From Deltaproteobacteria bacterium (lineage in GTDB: Bacteria; Myxococcota_A; UBA9160; UBA6930): a stretch of 64,000 bases of DNA. The stretch covers positions 1-64,000 of the forward strand of contig JAJDAQ010000137.1 in the NCBI GenBank assembly GCA_029261815.1, written 5' to 3'. The stretch's first letter is position 1. Each line of letters begins with the position of its first letter. Made by a program: the position numbers and the translations under genes. The notes under the pieces are model-generated. The model did no database searches. It had not been told where the DNA came from and worked only from the letters and a program-made list of their open reading frames with translations. Shown piece by piece: positions 42,237 to 51,357 of this stretch.

Positions 42237-42640
42237 TCAGGATCCGTCGACAGCCACTCAAGCAGGTTGCCGTCGGGATCGCGGAAATAGATGGACTGGC
42301 CCAGGCTTCCATCGGCCGCGGGACGCGGAACGGGGCCCTCGATGACGGGGACGCCGCACGCCTCCAGATGCTTGACACCGTCCCGGAGCGAACCCGACCA
42401 GCGGAAGCACACATCGGCCGAGCCCGGTGTCGGCGCTGCCGCGTGCGGTGTCGCTGGACTCGCCGCGTCGTGGACGCTGATCCGGCTCTCGCCGACCTGT
42501 AGGAGGACGACCGGGATCTTGCCGTCGCGCCACGCGTCCTCGAAGTGCGTCGTCGCGCCGAGCACCCGCTTGTAGAAGACCAGCGTCTGCTCGACATCGG
42601 CAACCGTGATCGCAAGGTGGTCGAGGCCGCGAACGGCCAT
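42233..42640 (-). CDS. VOC family protein
   Basis: 135 residues. A single glyoxalase-like unit: GLDHLAITVADVEQTLVFY at the start, SRISVHDAA in the middle and SIYFRDPDGNLLEWL at the end with the usual metal-site Glu. By similarity it resembles small VOC lyases/dioxygenase-like proteins encoded near aromatic or biphenyl catabolism. ATG at 42640; four bases separate it from the SDR gene stop, so both are one transcript. Confidence 0.8.
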   Translation of the reverse strand: MAVRGLDHLAITVADVEQTLVFYKRVLGATTHFEDAWRDGKIPVVLLQVGESRISVHDAASPATPHAAAPTPGSADVCFRWSGSLRDGVKHLEACGVPVIEGPVPRPAADGSLGQSIYFRDPDGNLLEWLSTDPD

Positions 42641-42644
42641 CCCC

Positions 42645-43490
42645 CTAGCCCTGCGCCTTGGTAGCGAAGTCGTAGTCATCCAGGATGGCGGCGAAGCGGC
42701 CCTCCACGACCGGCCGCGACTGCGGATGCGTGATCACGTGCAGGCGATTGGCCCGGATGGCCGCTACGACCACGCGGCCGACGTCCTCGGCCGCCATCAC
42801 GTTCACCTGCGCCGTGGTGGCGTCCGCATCCTGCGCCGGCCGACCCATGACGGGGGCACCGGCGGCGCCGAAGTCGCCCGGTCGGTTCGCGTTCGACGTC
42901 GTCACGAGATCCGACGCAACGACCCCGGGACACAGGACGGAAACGCCGATCCCCTCTCCCGCGAGCTCTGCCCGAAGCATTTCGCTGTAGCCCACGCATG
43001 CATACTTGCTTGCGATGTAGGCCCCGATCGGAAATCCCTCGGTCGAGATCAACCCGCCCAGCGACGCCGTGTTCACGATATGCGCGTCGGCCGAGCGCTC
43101 GCGCAGCGCCGGCAGGAACGCATTGACGGTCTTGACCACGCCGAGGACGTTCACCGAGAACGTGTACTCCCAGTCCGCGATCGAATGCTGGTCGAGGGGC
43201 GCGATGCGGGCGAGGACACCCGCGTTCGCGCAGAGGACGTGAACACCGCCGCGAGCGGCGATGTCGTCTCGGGCGCTCGACAGGGAGGCCTCCGAGGTGA
43301 CGTCGACTTCGACCGGGAACGCCGCGCCACCGGCTTCAATGATCTCGGCCGTCACGGCTTCTGCGGCCGGGGCGCGCAGGTCCGCGACCGCCACGTTGGC
43401 ACCTTCGTGGGCGAGCGCCAGGGCGATCCCGCGTCCGATTCCACTCCCGCCCCCGGTGACGACGGCGATCTTTCCAGCGAATGACTCCAT
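42645..43490 (-). CDS. Short-chain dehydrogenase/reductase
   Basis: 281 residues. TGGGSGIGRG at about 13-22, NAG (CANAGV) near 87 and YIASK near 157 are the cofactor and catalytic motifs. The C-terminal tail beyond 215 is extended with HVITHPQSRPVVEGRF, as in the SDR at 32501-33361. Upstream gene of the VOC pair; ATG at 43490 and divergent from the phosphotransferase-like gene. Confidence 0.85.
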   Translation of the reverse strand: MESFAGKIAVVTGGGSGIGRGIALALAHEGANVAVADLRAPAAEAVTAEIIEAGGAAFPVEVDVTSEASLSSARDDIAARGGVHVLCANAGVLARIAPLDQHSIADWEYTFSVNVLGVVKTVNAFLPALRERSADAHIVNTASLGGLISTEGFPIGAYIASKYACVGYSEMLRAELAGEGIGVSVLCPGVVASDLVTTSNANRPGDFGAAGAPVMGRPAQDADATTAQVNVMAAEDVGRVVVAAIRANRLHVITHPQSRPVVEGRFAAILDDYDFATKAQG

Positions 43491-43558
43491 GGTCTCGTCC
43501 TCCTGTCGGTGGCAGGCTACACGACCTCGACTCCATCGCCCTACGGGACCCGGCCGGG

Positions 43559-43564
43559 TAGTCT
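43559..43564 (+). promoter_or_regulatory. -10-like box TAGTCT before the phosphotransferase-like gene
   Basis: GGGTAGTCT lies 29 bases before the GTG at 43593, leaving room for a leader with the CAGGGGG ribosome site at about 43581. The hexamer equals the one at 4736-4741. Confidence 0.3.
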
Positions 43565-43592
43565 TCCGCGGCGCCGCCAACCAGGGGGACCC

Positions 43593-44627
43593 GTGGAAGC
43601 GCCCGATATCGTCGCTGAAGGATGGGATGCATGGGGAGACCCCCGTCGCCCGGTCGCGATCGAAGAGATCAGTGCATCGGTTTCGACCAACCGCGTCTAC
43701 CGCGTCCGGCTGGACGATGGCGGCAGCGTCGTTGCCAAGTCGTCCTCCTATGGCTCGTTCGTCCACTTCCGCCAGGACCACGAGCGGATTCACGCTTGGT
43801 GCGAGGGTCTTCGCGGCACGCGCTTCGAGGGCGCGCTCGCCGATGTATTCCATCGTCGAGGGGACGCGTTCGTTCACCGGCAAGGCAATGAGTGGCTGGC
43901 CTTCTACGAAGACGTCGGCGCGGGCGAGTCGCTGCCGCCGATCCTGGACGCGGCGGATATCGCACCGCTGGCCCGCGAACTCGCGGCCTTCCATCAAGCC
44001 AGTGCCAACATCGGGCTCGCACCGACCTGGAAAAGCATGGGCAGCGACGTCGCCAGCCTCCGCGAGCAACTCGAACGCCCGCAGTGGTGCGAGGCCCGCG
44101 GGATCGGCGCTCCGTCTGCGCACTTCCTACGCGAGCACTGCGATGCGTTCCTGTGGAATACCGACCGCATCGGCTACCACGGATTCGCACGGGTTCCGAT
44201 CCTGGTCGATTGGAACCTGGGCAATTTTTCGATTACGCGGAGCCCCGGCCGGATCCATCTCGCGAGCCGCTGGGACTATGACTGGTTCCGGATCGAGCCG
44301 CGGATTCTCGACTTCTACTTCCTCTCACGCGTCGTCAGTGCGCGCGGCGACCAGACCACGTTCAGTTACGACGCCGTGTCGTTCCAGGACCCGCGCTTCA
44401 CCGAATTCGTCGGTGCGTACCAGGAGGTGTGGCCACTCTCGCGGGAAGAAATCCTCTTCCTGGTGGAGGCGTACCGCTTCTTCCTGCTGAACTACGCGGT
44501 CCTCCAGGCCGAACATTTCTTCCGCCCCTCGCTCTGCGAGAGACTTCGGGCCGAGGTGATCGAGCAGCATCTTCCCGGCATCTCGGACATCGACCTGTCG
44601 CCCTTGCTCGCCTTGATCGAACGTTAG
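43593..44627 (+). CDS. Aminoglycoside phosphotransferase/choline kinase-like protein
   Basis: 344 residues from a GTG with AGGGGG upstream. The kinase-like core is visible: GGSVVAKSS near residue 45 supplies the ATP lysine, LVDWNLGNF near 208 is the Brenner motif (catalytic Asp and Asn kept, preceding His replaced) and RWDYDWF near 228 gives the metal Asp. LNYAVLQAEHFFRPSL is a helical C-terminus. It may phosphorylate a small alcohol or sugar; substrate unknown. The next gene begins on the base after its stop. Confidence 0.75.
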   Translation: MEAPDIVAEGWDAWGDPRRPVAIEEISASVSTNRVYRVRLDDGGSVVAKSSSYGSFVHFRQDHERIHAWCEGLRGTRFEGALADVFHRRGDAFVHRQGNEWLAFYEDVGAGESLPPILDAADIAPLARELAAFHQASANIGLAPTWKSMGSDVASLREQLERPQWCEARGIGAPSAHFLREHCDAFLWNTDRIGYHGFARVPILVDWNLGNFSITRSPGRIHLASRWDYDWFRIEPRILDFYFLSRVVSARGDQTTFSYDAVSFQDPRFTEFVGAYQEVWPLSREEILFLVEAYRFFLLNYAVLQAEHFFRPSLCERLRAEVIEQHLPGISDIDLSPLLALIER

Positions 44628-45746
44628 GTGGAGCCGATCAGCCAGGCATTGTTGGGCGCGGCGGTCGCCCAGGCCGTCGCCGGCCGAACGCTCGGGCCCC
44701 GAGCTGCCGGCTGGGGCGCGCTCGTGGGGATGTCGCCCGACCTCGATGTCCTCCTGGGCGGCCTCCATGGCGGCTACGGCGAACTGCTCTACCACCGCGG
44801 AACGACCCATTCGCTTTGGTTCGGTGCAGTCGTCGGCCCCCTCGTTGGTTGGCTGTTGTGGAAGTGGCGAGGCGCTGGAACGCCACTGCGCACCTGGCAA
44901 TGGCTGGTCGCGCTTGCACTGATCACACACCCGCTCCTCGATGTGTTCACGCCCTATGGAACCCAGCTCTTCGCGCCGTTCTCGCGCGCTCGCTTCGCTT
45001 GGCAGGGCGTGGGGATCATCGATCCGTTCTACACCCTCCCCCTTGGCATGGGGGTCTTCCTGGCCCAGCGGGGCGTCAGCGCAATTTCGACCCGAGCGCG
45101 TGCCACCCTCGCGATCACGACGCTCTACCTCGTGGCCGGCGTGGGCCTCAACGCCTACGCAGAGAACCGAGCACAGGAGCACCTGCGAGCCGCGGGTAGG
45201 CCAGCCGCCGCGGTACGCGCGTATCCGACGTTTCTCCAGCCCTTTCTCCGTCGCGTCGTCGCGCGCGACGCCGACCAGACCTTCGTGGGTTGGTACACGA
45301 CGCTTCGGCCCGGCTGCATTCACGGCGAGACATTCACCGAACGACGCGGCCCCGCGATCGACGACCTGAAAAAGACCTGGGAAGGCGCCCTGTTCACCTG
45401 GTTCGCGATGGACGAGATCTCGGCCAACGTTTCTCCCGCAGACGGAACCGCACAGTGGGTCACCCTGGACGACCTTCGTTACGGCGGCCTCGGATCTGAA
45501 CCTTCCGAGAGCATGTGGGGAGTGCGCGCGGGCTACAGCACGGACAACGTGCGCATCACCCACGTCGAGCGATTTCGTCGCAACATTGCCGCGCGAGGCA
45601 CCTTCGACTCGCTCTGGAGCGGCACGCGCGGGGATTTTTCTTCCCTTGCCGCGGACCCGGCGACACGGTGTCAGACCGAAAGCCCGACCGACTCCGCGTA
45701 TTCGACCGCGCCTTCGACCGCATCGCGCGCGCGCGACCACGGGTAG
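44628..45746 (+). CDS. Membrane-bound metal-dependent hydrolase (DUF457/YdjM-like)
   Basis: 372 residues starting at GTG immediately after the preceding TAG. ISQALLGAAVAQAV and GMSPDLDVLL near residues 4-45 and YHRGTTHSLWFG near 60 are DUF457 signatures with metal-binding Asp and His; THPLLDVFTPYGTQLF follows. Four spans lie before residue 180; the remainder is soluble. The last 25 codons are read antisense to the end of the LLM gene. The family is of uncertain activity. Confidence 0.75.
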   Translation: MEPISQALLGAAVAQAVAGRTLGPRAAGWGALVGMSPDLDVLLGGLHGGYGELLYHRGTTHSLWFGAVVGPLVGWLLWKWRGAGTPLRTWQWLVALALITHPLLDVFTPYGTQLFAPFSRARFAWQGVGIIDPFYTLPLGMGVFLAQRGVSAISTRARATLAITTLYLVAGVGLNAYAENRAQEHLRAAGRPAAAVRAYPTFLQPFLRRVVARDADQTFVGWYTTLRPGCIHGETFTERRGPAIDDLKKTWEGALFTWFAMDEISANVSPADGTAQWVTLDDLRYGGLGSEPSESMWGVRAGYSTDNVRITHVERFRRNIAARGTFDSLWSGTRGDFSSLAADPATRCQTESPTDSAYSTAPSTASRARDHG

Positions 45747-46516
45747 ACGATCAACCGGTCCACACCGAGTTCGGAGAAGGCCTCAACGTCTTCTCGGCTT
45801 GGCGCGGGCGCTGTCACCGTGACGGTGAACGGTTCCCGCTCGAACTCGAAGCGCTCGCGCACCGCCTGAAGACGCCGAATCACGGGCGCCGCGGTCGTCG
45901 GCGTATGCGTCAGACCCAGCCAGCCTTCGCCATGCAGGACGGCGCGTTCAAGGGCGGCATCGCTCTCGCCTCCGACGTGGATTGGCGGCCATGGCCGCTG
46001 CAGCGGTTTCGGCTCGAACGCGACGGCCTCGAAGTCGAAGAACGCACCGCGGTGCTCGACCGTGGGTTCGCTCCAGAGACGCTTGCAAACGATCAACGCC
46101 TCATCGAGCCGTTTCCCGCGCGTCGCAGGATCCAGGCCCGCTGCGGTCCACTCTTCGCGCAACCAGCCTGCGCCGACTCCGATTTCGGCGCGACCGCCCG
46201 AAAGCTGGTCCAGGGTGAGCACCGCGCGTGCGGCCGCGAACGGGTGGCGCAGCCCGAGCAGATAGATGTTGGTCCCGAGCCGGATCCGTTCGGTCCTCGC
46301 CGCGAGGTAGGCCAGCGCGGCAAAGGGGTCGAAGAGGGGCGCGGTCGACTTGAAAGGGGGGCCCTCCCCTTCGGGGTAGGCCGAACCTTCCATCTCTGCC
46401 GGGAGCACCAGGTGCTCGGACATCCAGATGGACTCGTAGCCGGCGGATTCCGCCGCCAGCGCGAGCGGCAGATGACCCGACGGCCGTGCCTGTGCAAGTG
46501 CGAGCCCGAACTTCAT
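45671..46516 (-). CDS. LLM class flavin-dependent (F420-type) oxidoreductase
   Basis: 281 residues. Luciferase-like TIM barrel: KFGLALAQ at the start, IWMSEHLVL near 30, RIRLGTNIYLLGLRHPFA near 77-94, GVGAGWLREEWTAAGLD near 112 and PPIHVGGESDAA near 170. Such text is typical of F420-dependent LLM oxidoreductases rather than FMN enzymes, an inference from family knowledge. Convergent with and overlapping the DUF457 gene by 76 bases. Confidence 0.85.
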   Translation of the reverse strand: MKFGLALAQARPSGHLPLALAAESAGYESIWMSEHLVLPAEMEGSAYPEGEGPPFKSTAPLFDPFAALAYLAARTERIRLGTNIYLLGLRHPFAAARAVLTLDQLSGGRAEIGVGAGWLREEWTAAGLDPATRGKRLDEALIVCKRLWSEPTVEHRGAFFDFEAVAFEPKPLQRPWPPIHVGGESDAALERAVLHGEGWLGLTHTPTTAAPVIRRLQAVRERFEFEREPFTVTVTAPAPSREDVEAFSELGVDRLIVYPWSRARDAVEGAVEYAESVGLSV

Positions 46517-46532
46517 GACGCCGCCGGCGGCC

Positions 46533-47717
46533 TCAGGGAATCACACCATCGGCGCGCAGCGACGCAATCCGCGCGGCGTCGTAACCGAGCTGCTCGAGGA
46601 CTTCTTCGGTGTGCTCCCCAAGCTGCGGAGAGAGCCGACTGGGCGCTTGCGGCGTTCCATGAAACCGTGCGGCGGGACGCGCCATCCGCATCGGACCGGC
46701 CGCCGGATGCTCTACCTCGAGGATCGCTTCGTTATGCCGGAGTTGTTCGTCTTCGAGCACTTCTTCCAGACTCAGCACCGCGCCGGCTGGAACGTCCTCC
46801 TCGATCATGCGCCGGTGGAGTTCCTTGGTCGGGTGCGCCGCGATGGCGCGCAAGAGCTCGGCCCCAAGCACCTCAGCGTTCTCCGTCCGCGCCTGGATCG
46901 TCGAGAAGCGCTTGTCTTCGCACCACTCGGGATGCCCGATTGCACGGAACAATCCGAAGTACTCCGAATCCGACGTCGCGAACCAGATGATGCGTCCGTC
47001 CGCCGTATCCCAGAGCCGGTAGACGTCGTACAGGGCGGGCCCTTCGGAAATGCCCTCGCCGGTCAGGGTCTGCTTCATCATGCCGTCCGGCCAGAAGAAG
47101 GCGAGTGACGCGTCGATCATGGGCACGTCGATCTTCTGGCCACCGGCCCCTCGCTCCCGGGCGAACAGGGCCGCCGTGATCGCCTGGGCGGCGGTGTACG
47201 CGCTCGCCTTGTCCGCCACGATGTTGCGCACCAGATCCGGAATCGGGATGTCGGCGCTCTGCTGAATCGCGACGTGGCCGGTCAGCCCCTGGATGATCGG
47301 GTCGTACACACGACGTTGGGCGTACGGCCCATCCGGGCCGTAGCCGCTCACCGAGCAGTAGATCAAGTTCGGGTTCACGGCCTGAAGGTCATCCCATCCG
47401 AGTCCAAGGCGCTCCGCCGCGCCCGGGCGCCAGTTCTGGATGAAGACGTCGGCGCCAGCAACGAGCTCGCGAACGACCTCTCGCCCCGCCTCCTGCTGGA
47501 GATCGACCACGATGCCGCGCTTGCTCCGGTTGCAGTTGAGATACAACGAAGCCTCGCCCCCTCGGCGAATGGGGCCAATGCGCATGATCTCGCCGAAGCC
47601 GGGCGGCTCGACCTTGACCACGTCGGCCCCCTGGTCCGCCAGCATCATGGCCGCGAGCGGACCCGACACGACGGCCGACACTTCGATGACGCGAATTCCT
47701 TCGAGCGGTCCGGGCAT
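46533..47717 (-). CDS. CaiB/BaiF class III CoA-transferase
   Basis: 394 residues. GIRVIEVSAVVSGPLAAMML and GADVVKVEPP open the protein, NCNRSKRGIVVDL and NWRPGAAERLGL follow, and the catalytic aspartate falls in VADKASAY (Asp169). CoA-transferases of this class move CoA between carboxylic acids without a metal. AGGAGG lies four bases before the ATG. Fifteen bases upstream of the LLM start and 36 after the second CoA-transferase, so likely one operon. Confidence 0.9.
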   Translation of the reverse strand: MPGPLEGIRVIEVSAVVSGPLAAMMLADQGADVVKVEPPGFGEIMRIGPIRRGGEASLYLNCNRSKRGIVVDLQQEAGREVVRELVAGADVFIQNWRPGAAERLGLGWDDLQAVNPNLIYCSVSGYGPDGPYAQRRVYDPIIQGLTGHVAIQQSADIPIPDLVRNIVADKASAYTAAQAITAALFARERGAGGQKIDVPMIDASLAFFWPDGMMKQTLTGEGISEGPALYDVYRLWDTADGRIIWFATSDSEYFGLFRAIGHPEWCEDKRFSTIQARTENAEVLGAELLRAIAAHPTKELHRRMIEEDVPAGAVLSLEEVLEDEQLRHNEAILEVEHPAAGPMRMARPAARFHGTPQAPSRLSPQLGEHTEEVLEQLGYDAARIASLRADGVIP

Positions 47718-47753
47718 GCATCCTCCTGGGTGGGGTGACTCGAACCGCCGAGT

Positions 47754-48938
47754 CTACGGCAGCTTGATCGCCCCCGCGGCCTCAAAGGAAGCGATCGCGT
47801 CGGCGTCGAAGCCGAGTTCGGTGAGGACCTCGAAACCGTGCTCGCCGTAGAGCGGCGGTCGCCGCTCGAGTTGGCCGGGAGTTTCGCTGAGCTTGACCGG
47901 GAGGCCGACCCCTTGAATCGTTCCGCGCACCGGGTGCGCCATCTCGACGAGCATGTCGCGGGCGAGGACTTGCGGGTCGGCGAAGACCTCTTCAATTGAA
48001 AGCACGGGTCCACAGGGCACGCCGGCTGCGTTCAGCCGTGCGATCCAGTGGGTCACGTCCTCGGCCTCGAGCGCGCCCTCCATGGCCAGTGTCAGCGCGT
48101 CGCGGTTGCGAACGCGCGCGGCCGGCGAGGCGAACCGCTCGTCCGTACACCATTCGGGCCGACCTAGCGTTTCAGCCACCTTCTCCCACATCCGTTCGTT
48201 GGCGGCCGCGATATTGAGGAAACCATCTCGGGCACGAAAGCGTCCATACGGAGATGAGAGCGGATGATGCTGTCCGGCGGGCCCCGGATTCTGTCCTCTC
48301 TCGAAATAGCGTCCGGCCCCCCACGTCAGCACCGCCAACGACGCTTCGAGGAGTGACGTGTCGACGACCTGACCGCGACCCGTCCGCTCCCGTGCGAGCA
48401 GCGCCAACTGGATCCCGTGGGCCGCGAACATGCCGCCCAGGACGTCCGAGATCGCGATGCCGCTGCGTGTCGGTCCGCTCTGTTCGGTTCCGGTCACCGC
48501 CATCAGACCACTCATCCCCTGCGCAATCTGGTCGAGTCCGGGGCGATCCTTGTAGGGGCCATCCGCACCGAAGCCGGAGATGCGCGCGATGACCAGGCGC
48601 GGATGGCGTGCGAGCAGCGTCTCCGGTGAAAAACCGAGGGCTTCAAGGACACCGGGACGAAAATTCTCGACCAGGATGTCGGCGTCCTCGAGAAGGCGAG
48701 CGACGATCGCGCGGCCGCCGTCAGTCCGGAGATCCACCGCGATGGAGCGTTTGCTCCGGTTCGCGGTCAGGAAGAAGTAGGTGTCTTCGCCGTTCGCGTC
48801 GGTGAACTCGCGGCCACGTACGCCTTCAACGCGTACGACGTCGGCGCCGTAGTCGCCCAGGAGTTGGGTGCAATACGGCCCCGCGAGGAATCGCGTCAGG
48901 TCCACGACGCGCAGACCGTCGAGCGGCGCAGCGCTCAC
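47754..48938 (-). CDS. CaiB/BaiF class III CoA-transferase
   Basis: 394 residues from a GTG that overlaps the stop of the nitroreductase remnant (GTGA). GLRVVDLTRFLAGPYCTQLL, GADVVRVEGV, TANRSKRSIAVDL and FRPGVLEALGF match the family; the catalytic Asp165 is in AISDVLGG. A paralogue of the gene that follows it. Two class III transferases in tandem suggest a heteromer or activation of two related acids. Confidence 0.85.
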   Translation of the reverse strand: MSAAPLDGLRVVDLTRFLAGPYCTQLLGDYGADVVRVEGVRGREFTDANGEDTYFFLTANRSKRSIAVDLRTDGGRAIVARLLEDADILVENFRPGVLEALGFSPETLLARHPRLVIARISGFGADGPYKDRPGLDQIAQGMSGLMAVTGTEQSGPTRSGIAISDVLGGMFAAHGIQLALLARERTGRGQVVDTSLLEASLAVLTWGAGRYFERGQNPGPAGQHHPLSSPYGRFRARDGFLNIAAANERMWEKVAETLGRPEWCTDERFASPAARVRNRDALTLAMEGALEAEDVTHWIARLNAAGVPCGPVLSIEEVFADPQVLARDMLVEMAHPVRGTIQGVGLPVKLSETPGQLERRPPLYGEHGFEVLTELGFDADAIASFEAAGAIKLP

Positions 48939-49168
48939 GAGCGCGACCACCGATCCCAGTGGAGAATTTCGGCAACTGGCTTCCGCTTCACGGGGCCGAA
49001 CGAACGACCTGGAAAGCCCAGGGCGATGGAGACCGCCATGAGCACGTCCTCCGGGTTCGACGCACGCGTCGCGCCGTGCACGACATTCTGGATGAGGTCT
49101 TCCGGCACCGGATCCGGCTTCAGGTATCGGATGGCGCGGCAGGTATCCATCGCGTGAAACAGATCCAT
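48935..49168 (-). pseudogene. Nitroreductase remnant with in-frame internal deletion
   Basis: 77 residues. The first 37 (DLFHAMDTCRAIRYLKPDPV, then IQNVVHGATRASN) are the N-terminus of a nitroreductase; the last 37 (LMAVSIALGFPGRSFGPVKR, then EILHWDRW) are its C-terminus. About 110-120 middle residues, including most of the FMN and dimer core, are absent, joined at ASN-PED without a frameshift. It retains a start and a coupled stop (GTGA) with the CoA-transferase gene. It cannot be a normal enzyme; a stable small protein is possible. Confidence 0.7.
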
Positions 49169-49241
49169 GGCGAATCTCCACGGCCGACCCGGGATCGACC
49201 TTCGATCAGTTAGGCTTCCTGGGTAGCACGGAGGAGAACAC

Positions 49242-50075
49242 ATGGATGGCAAGACCGTGGTCCTGACCGGGGCCAACACCGGGATCGGCCGGGAAACGGC
49301 ACTCGAATTGGCGAAGCGTGGTGCCCACGTCGTGATGGCGTGTCGTGACGAAGCACGCGGCGAGGCCGCGCGCGCCGAGATCGAGGCCGCAACCGGCGGA
49401 CGCGGCCGCCTCGAGGTCCGCGCTCTCGATCTGGGTTCCCTCGACTCCGTGCGCGCATTCGCCGAAAAGGCCAACGCTGACCTCCCCCGCATCGACGTCC
49501 TGATCAACAACGCGGGCATCTTCCCGCAGAAGCTCGAGAAGACCGCCGAGGGATTCGAATCCCAGTTCGGCGTCAATCACCTCGGGCACTTCCTCCTGAC
49601 GAACCTGCTGCTCGACAAGCTGAAGGCCAGCGCGCCCGCGCGCATCGTCCACCTGACGTCGATGCTGCACACCAAGGGCACACTCGACTTCGACAGCTTC
49701 CGCGGCGAGAAGCCCTACAAGGCCACCGACGCGTACAACCAGAGCAAGCTCGCCAACCTCTCGTTCTCGAACGAGCTGGCGCGCCGACTGGAAGGCACCG
49801 GCGTCACGTCGAACGCGGTGCACCCGGGCGCGATCGCGACCGAGATCACACGCGACATGCCCTGGATCGCGCGCAAGGTCGTCGGCTTCATCTTCAAGAA
49901 CCCGGAGGCCGGCGCCAAGGGTCCCGTGATGCTGGCCACGGAGCCGACCCTGGCCGATGCGACGGGGCGCTACTGGAAGGAGACCGACGAGAAGACGCCG
50001 TCGGAAGAAGCGCGCGACCCGGCCGTCGGGAAGCACCTGTGGGACGTGAGCGCCGAATACTGCGGACTTGTCTGA
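49242..50075 (+). CDS. Short-chain dehydrogenase, retinol-dehydrogenase-like
   Basis: 277 residues. TGANTGIGRETALELAKRGA (residues 9-28) and VMACRDEARGEAA are typical of retinol dehydrogenase/protochlorophyllide-reductase-like SDRs; NNAG near 88, NHLGHFLL near 110 and catalytic YNQSK (Tyr near 166) follow. GGAG lies nine bases before the ATG. Divergent from the CoA-transferase operon and followed by a small unknown. Confidence 0.85.
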   Translation: MDGKTVVLTGANTGIGRETALELAKRGAHVVMACRDEARGEAARAEIEAATGGRGRLEVRALDLGSLDSVRAFAEKANADLPRIDVLINNAGIFPQKLEKTAEGFESQFGVNHLGHFLLTNLLLDKLKASAPARIVHLTSMLHTKGTLDFDSFRGEKPYKATDAYNQSKLANLSFSNELARRLEGTGVTSNAVHPGAIATEITRDMPWIARKVVGFIFKNPEAGAKGPVMLATEPTLADATGRYWKETDEKTPSEEARDPAVGKHLWDVSAEYCGLV

Positions 50076-50082
50076 CCCGGCG

Positions 50083-50325
50083 ATGCCACAACCGGACCGC
50101 TACCGACTCGTGATGCAGGTCTCGGACCAGATGCTCCACGTCCAGGGAGCGTTCACCCTATGGGAATCCGGTGCGCTCGATGAGGAGACCTGGGAGGCCT
50201 ACCTCGCCTGGGGGGCCTCGGTTCTCTCCTCTCCCGGCGGTCTCGAATGCTGGCGGGACATCAAGGCCGTGTTCGTCGGCCGGGTGCGGGACGAGGTGGA
50301 TGCCCGGATCTGTAGTGGGGAGTAG
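50083..50325 (+). CDS. Small hypothetical protein
   Basis: 80 residues from ATG; a TTG at 50068, overlapping the SDR stop, is also possible. The text is aromatic and acidic (GAFTLWESGALDEETWEAYL, then SPGGLECWRDIKAVFVGR), predicted helical and soluble. The W-x-A-Y-L and PGG-x-x-x-W elements look conserved-domain-like, but I do not recognise a family. Codon use matches its neighbours. Confidence 0.5.
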   Translation: MPQPDRYRLVMQVSDQMLHVQGAFTLWESGALDEETWEAYLAWGASVLSSPGGLECWRDIKAVFVGRVRDEVDARICSGE

Positions 50326-50363
50326 TTCGACCCTTCGCAGATGCGCGGCACCGGCCTCGACGC

Positions 50364-51299
50364 CTAGAGCACCGCGATCGGATTGACGGGCGAGCCCGTG
50401 CCCTTGTCCACACGCAGCGGCGCGATGTTGAGTTGGAACGCCCAGCGTCCGTGCTTCGCGCAGGCGTCTGCGAGATTGTCGAGGCGCAGGTTGTCGAGCA
50501 GATGGAGCCCCATGCCGGCGAGGCCGCACTGGTGGACCGGCATCGGCCAGCCCTCGATGCCGCTCCCCGGCAGTGCGTCCTGGACTCCGTCGCTACCAAG
50601 CACGGCGACGTCGCGCTCGCGGAGCCACTCGACGCACTCCGCATGCAATCCCGCGAGTCCGACTTCGGTCGGGCTCCAGGGCCCTTCAGCCCGCCGGCGC
50701 TTGTCGCGCCCGGTCCCGAACAGCAGGATGTCGCCCGCGGTGACCTTCACGCCATGTTCGGCTTCCGCGGCTTCCAGTTCGGCGATCGTGACCCCGTGCG
50801 TCGGCTCGAGCCATTCGACACCGAGGGCCCGCGGGATATCGAGCAACACACCGCGGGAGGACACTCCTTCCTTCGCGCACATGATGCTTCCGCGGCGCGC
50901 CCCCGTGCTCTTGACCTCGTGCTTCGAGAAGCCGTTGTACATGACCTCGTCGACGAAGACGTGGCAGAGGGCATCCATGTGCGTCGTCGCCATCCCGTGG
51001 AACGCAACGCCGACGAAATCCATCACCGACTCGAAGTTCACACCCGGGATCAGGCAGTCGTCACCGGCCGTGATCATCATGTGCATGGCCGGATACGGGT
51101 TCTCGATCGACGGGATCACGGGGAGTTCGAGGGCACAGCTCACGGTCTCTCCCGCGATCACGGCGGCGGCACCTTCACGCCGCTTGTCCGGCGTGATCAG
51201 GTTCAACGCGCCCATTTCGTCTTCCGGGCCCCAGCGGCCCCAGTTCTTCGTCCGCTCGTAGACTTCGCGCATGCGCTCAGGGGTCCAGATTTCGCTCAC
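50364..51299 (-). CDS. Cyclase family protein (kynurenine formamidase-like)
   Basis: 311 residues from a GTG with GGAGGAGG six bases upstream; the ATG at 51314 would lie inside the ribosome site and is rejected. GVAFHGMATTHMDALCHVF near residue 87 carries the H-x-x-x-H/x-D metal motif of the cyclase superfamily, GVLLDIPR and TAGDILLFGTGRDKRR follow, and HQCGLAGMGLHLLDNLRLDNL ends the domain (quoted in part). Family members hydrolyse or cyclise small amides. Divergent from a VOC gene. Confidence 0.85.
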   Translation of the reverse strand: MSEIWTPERMREVYERTKNWGRWGPEDEMGALNLITPDKRREGAAAVIAGETVSCALELPVIPSIENPYPAMHMMITAGDDCLIPGVNFESVMDFVGVAFHGMATTHMDALCHVFVDEVMYNGFSKHEVKSTGARRGSIMCAKEGVSSRGVLLDIPRALGVEWLEPTHGVTIAELEAAEAEHGVKVTAGDILLFGTGRDKRRRAEGPWSPTEVGLAGLHAECVEWLRERDVAVLGSDGVQDALPGSGIEGWPMPVHQCGLAGMGLHLLDNLRLDNLADACAKHGRWAFQLNIAPLRVDKGTGSPVNPIAVL

Positions 51300-51357
51300 G
51301 GGTGCCTCCTCCATCGGTGTTGGGGCATGATGCGGGGAGCCGACGACGGAGGCAAGG

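Noticed and set aside
49160-49580. Upstream minus-strand continuation of the nitroreductase frame
   Set aside because: It is antisense to the SDR gene at 49242 and lacks nitroreductase text; the recognisable part starts at 49168.
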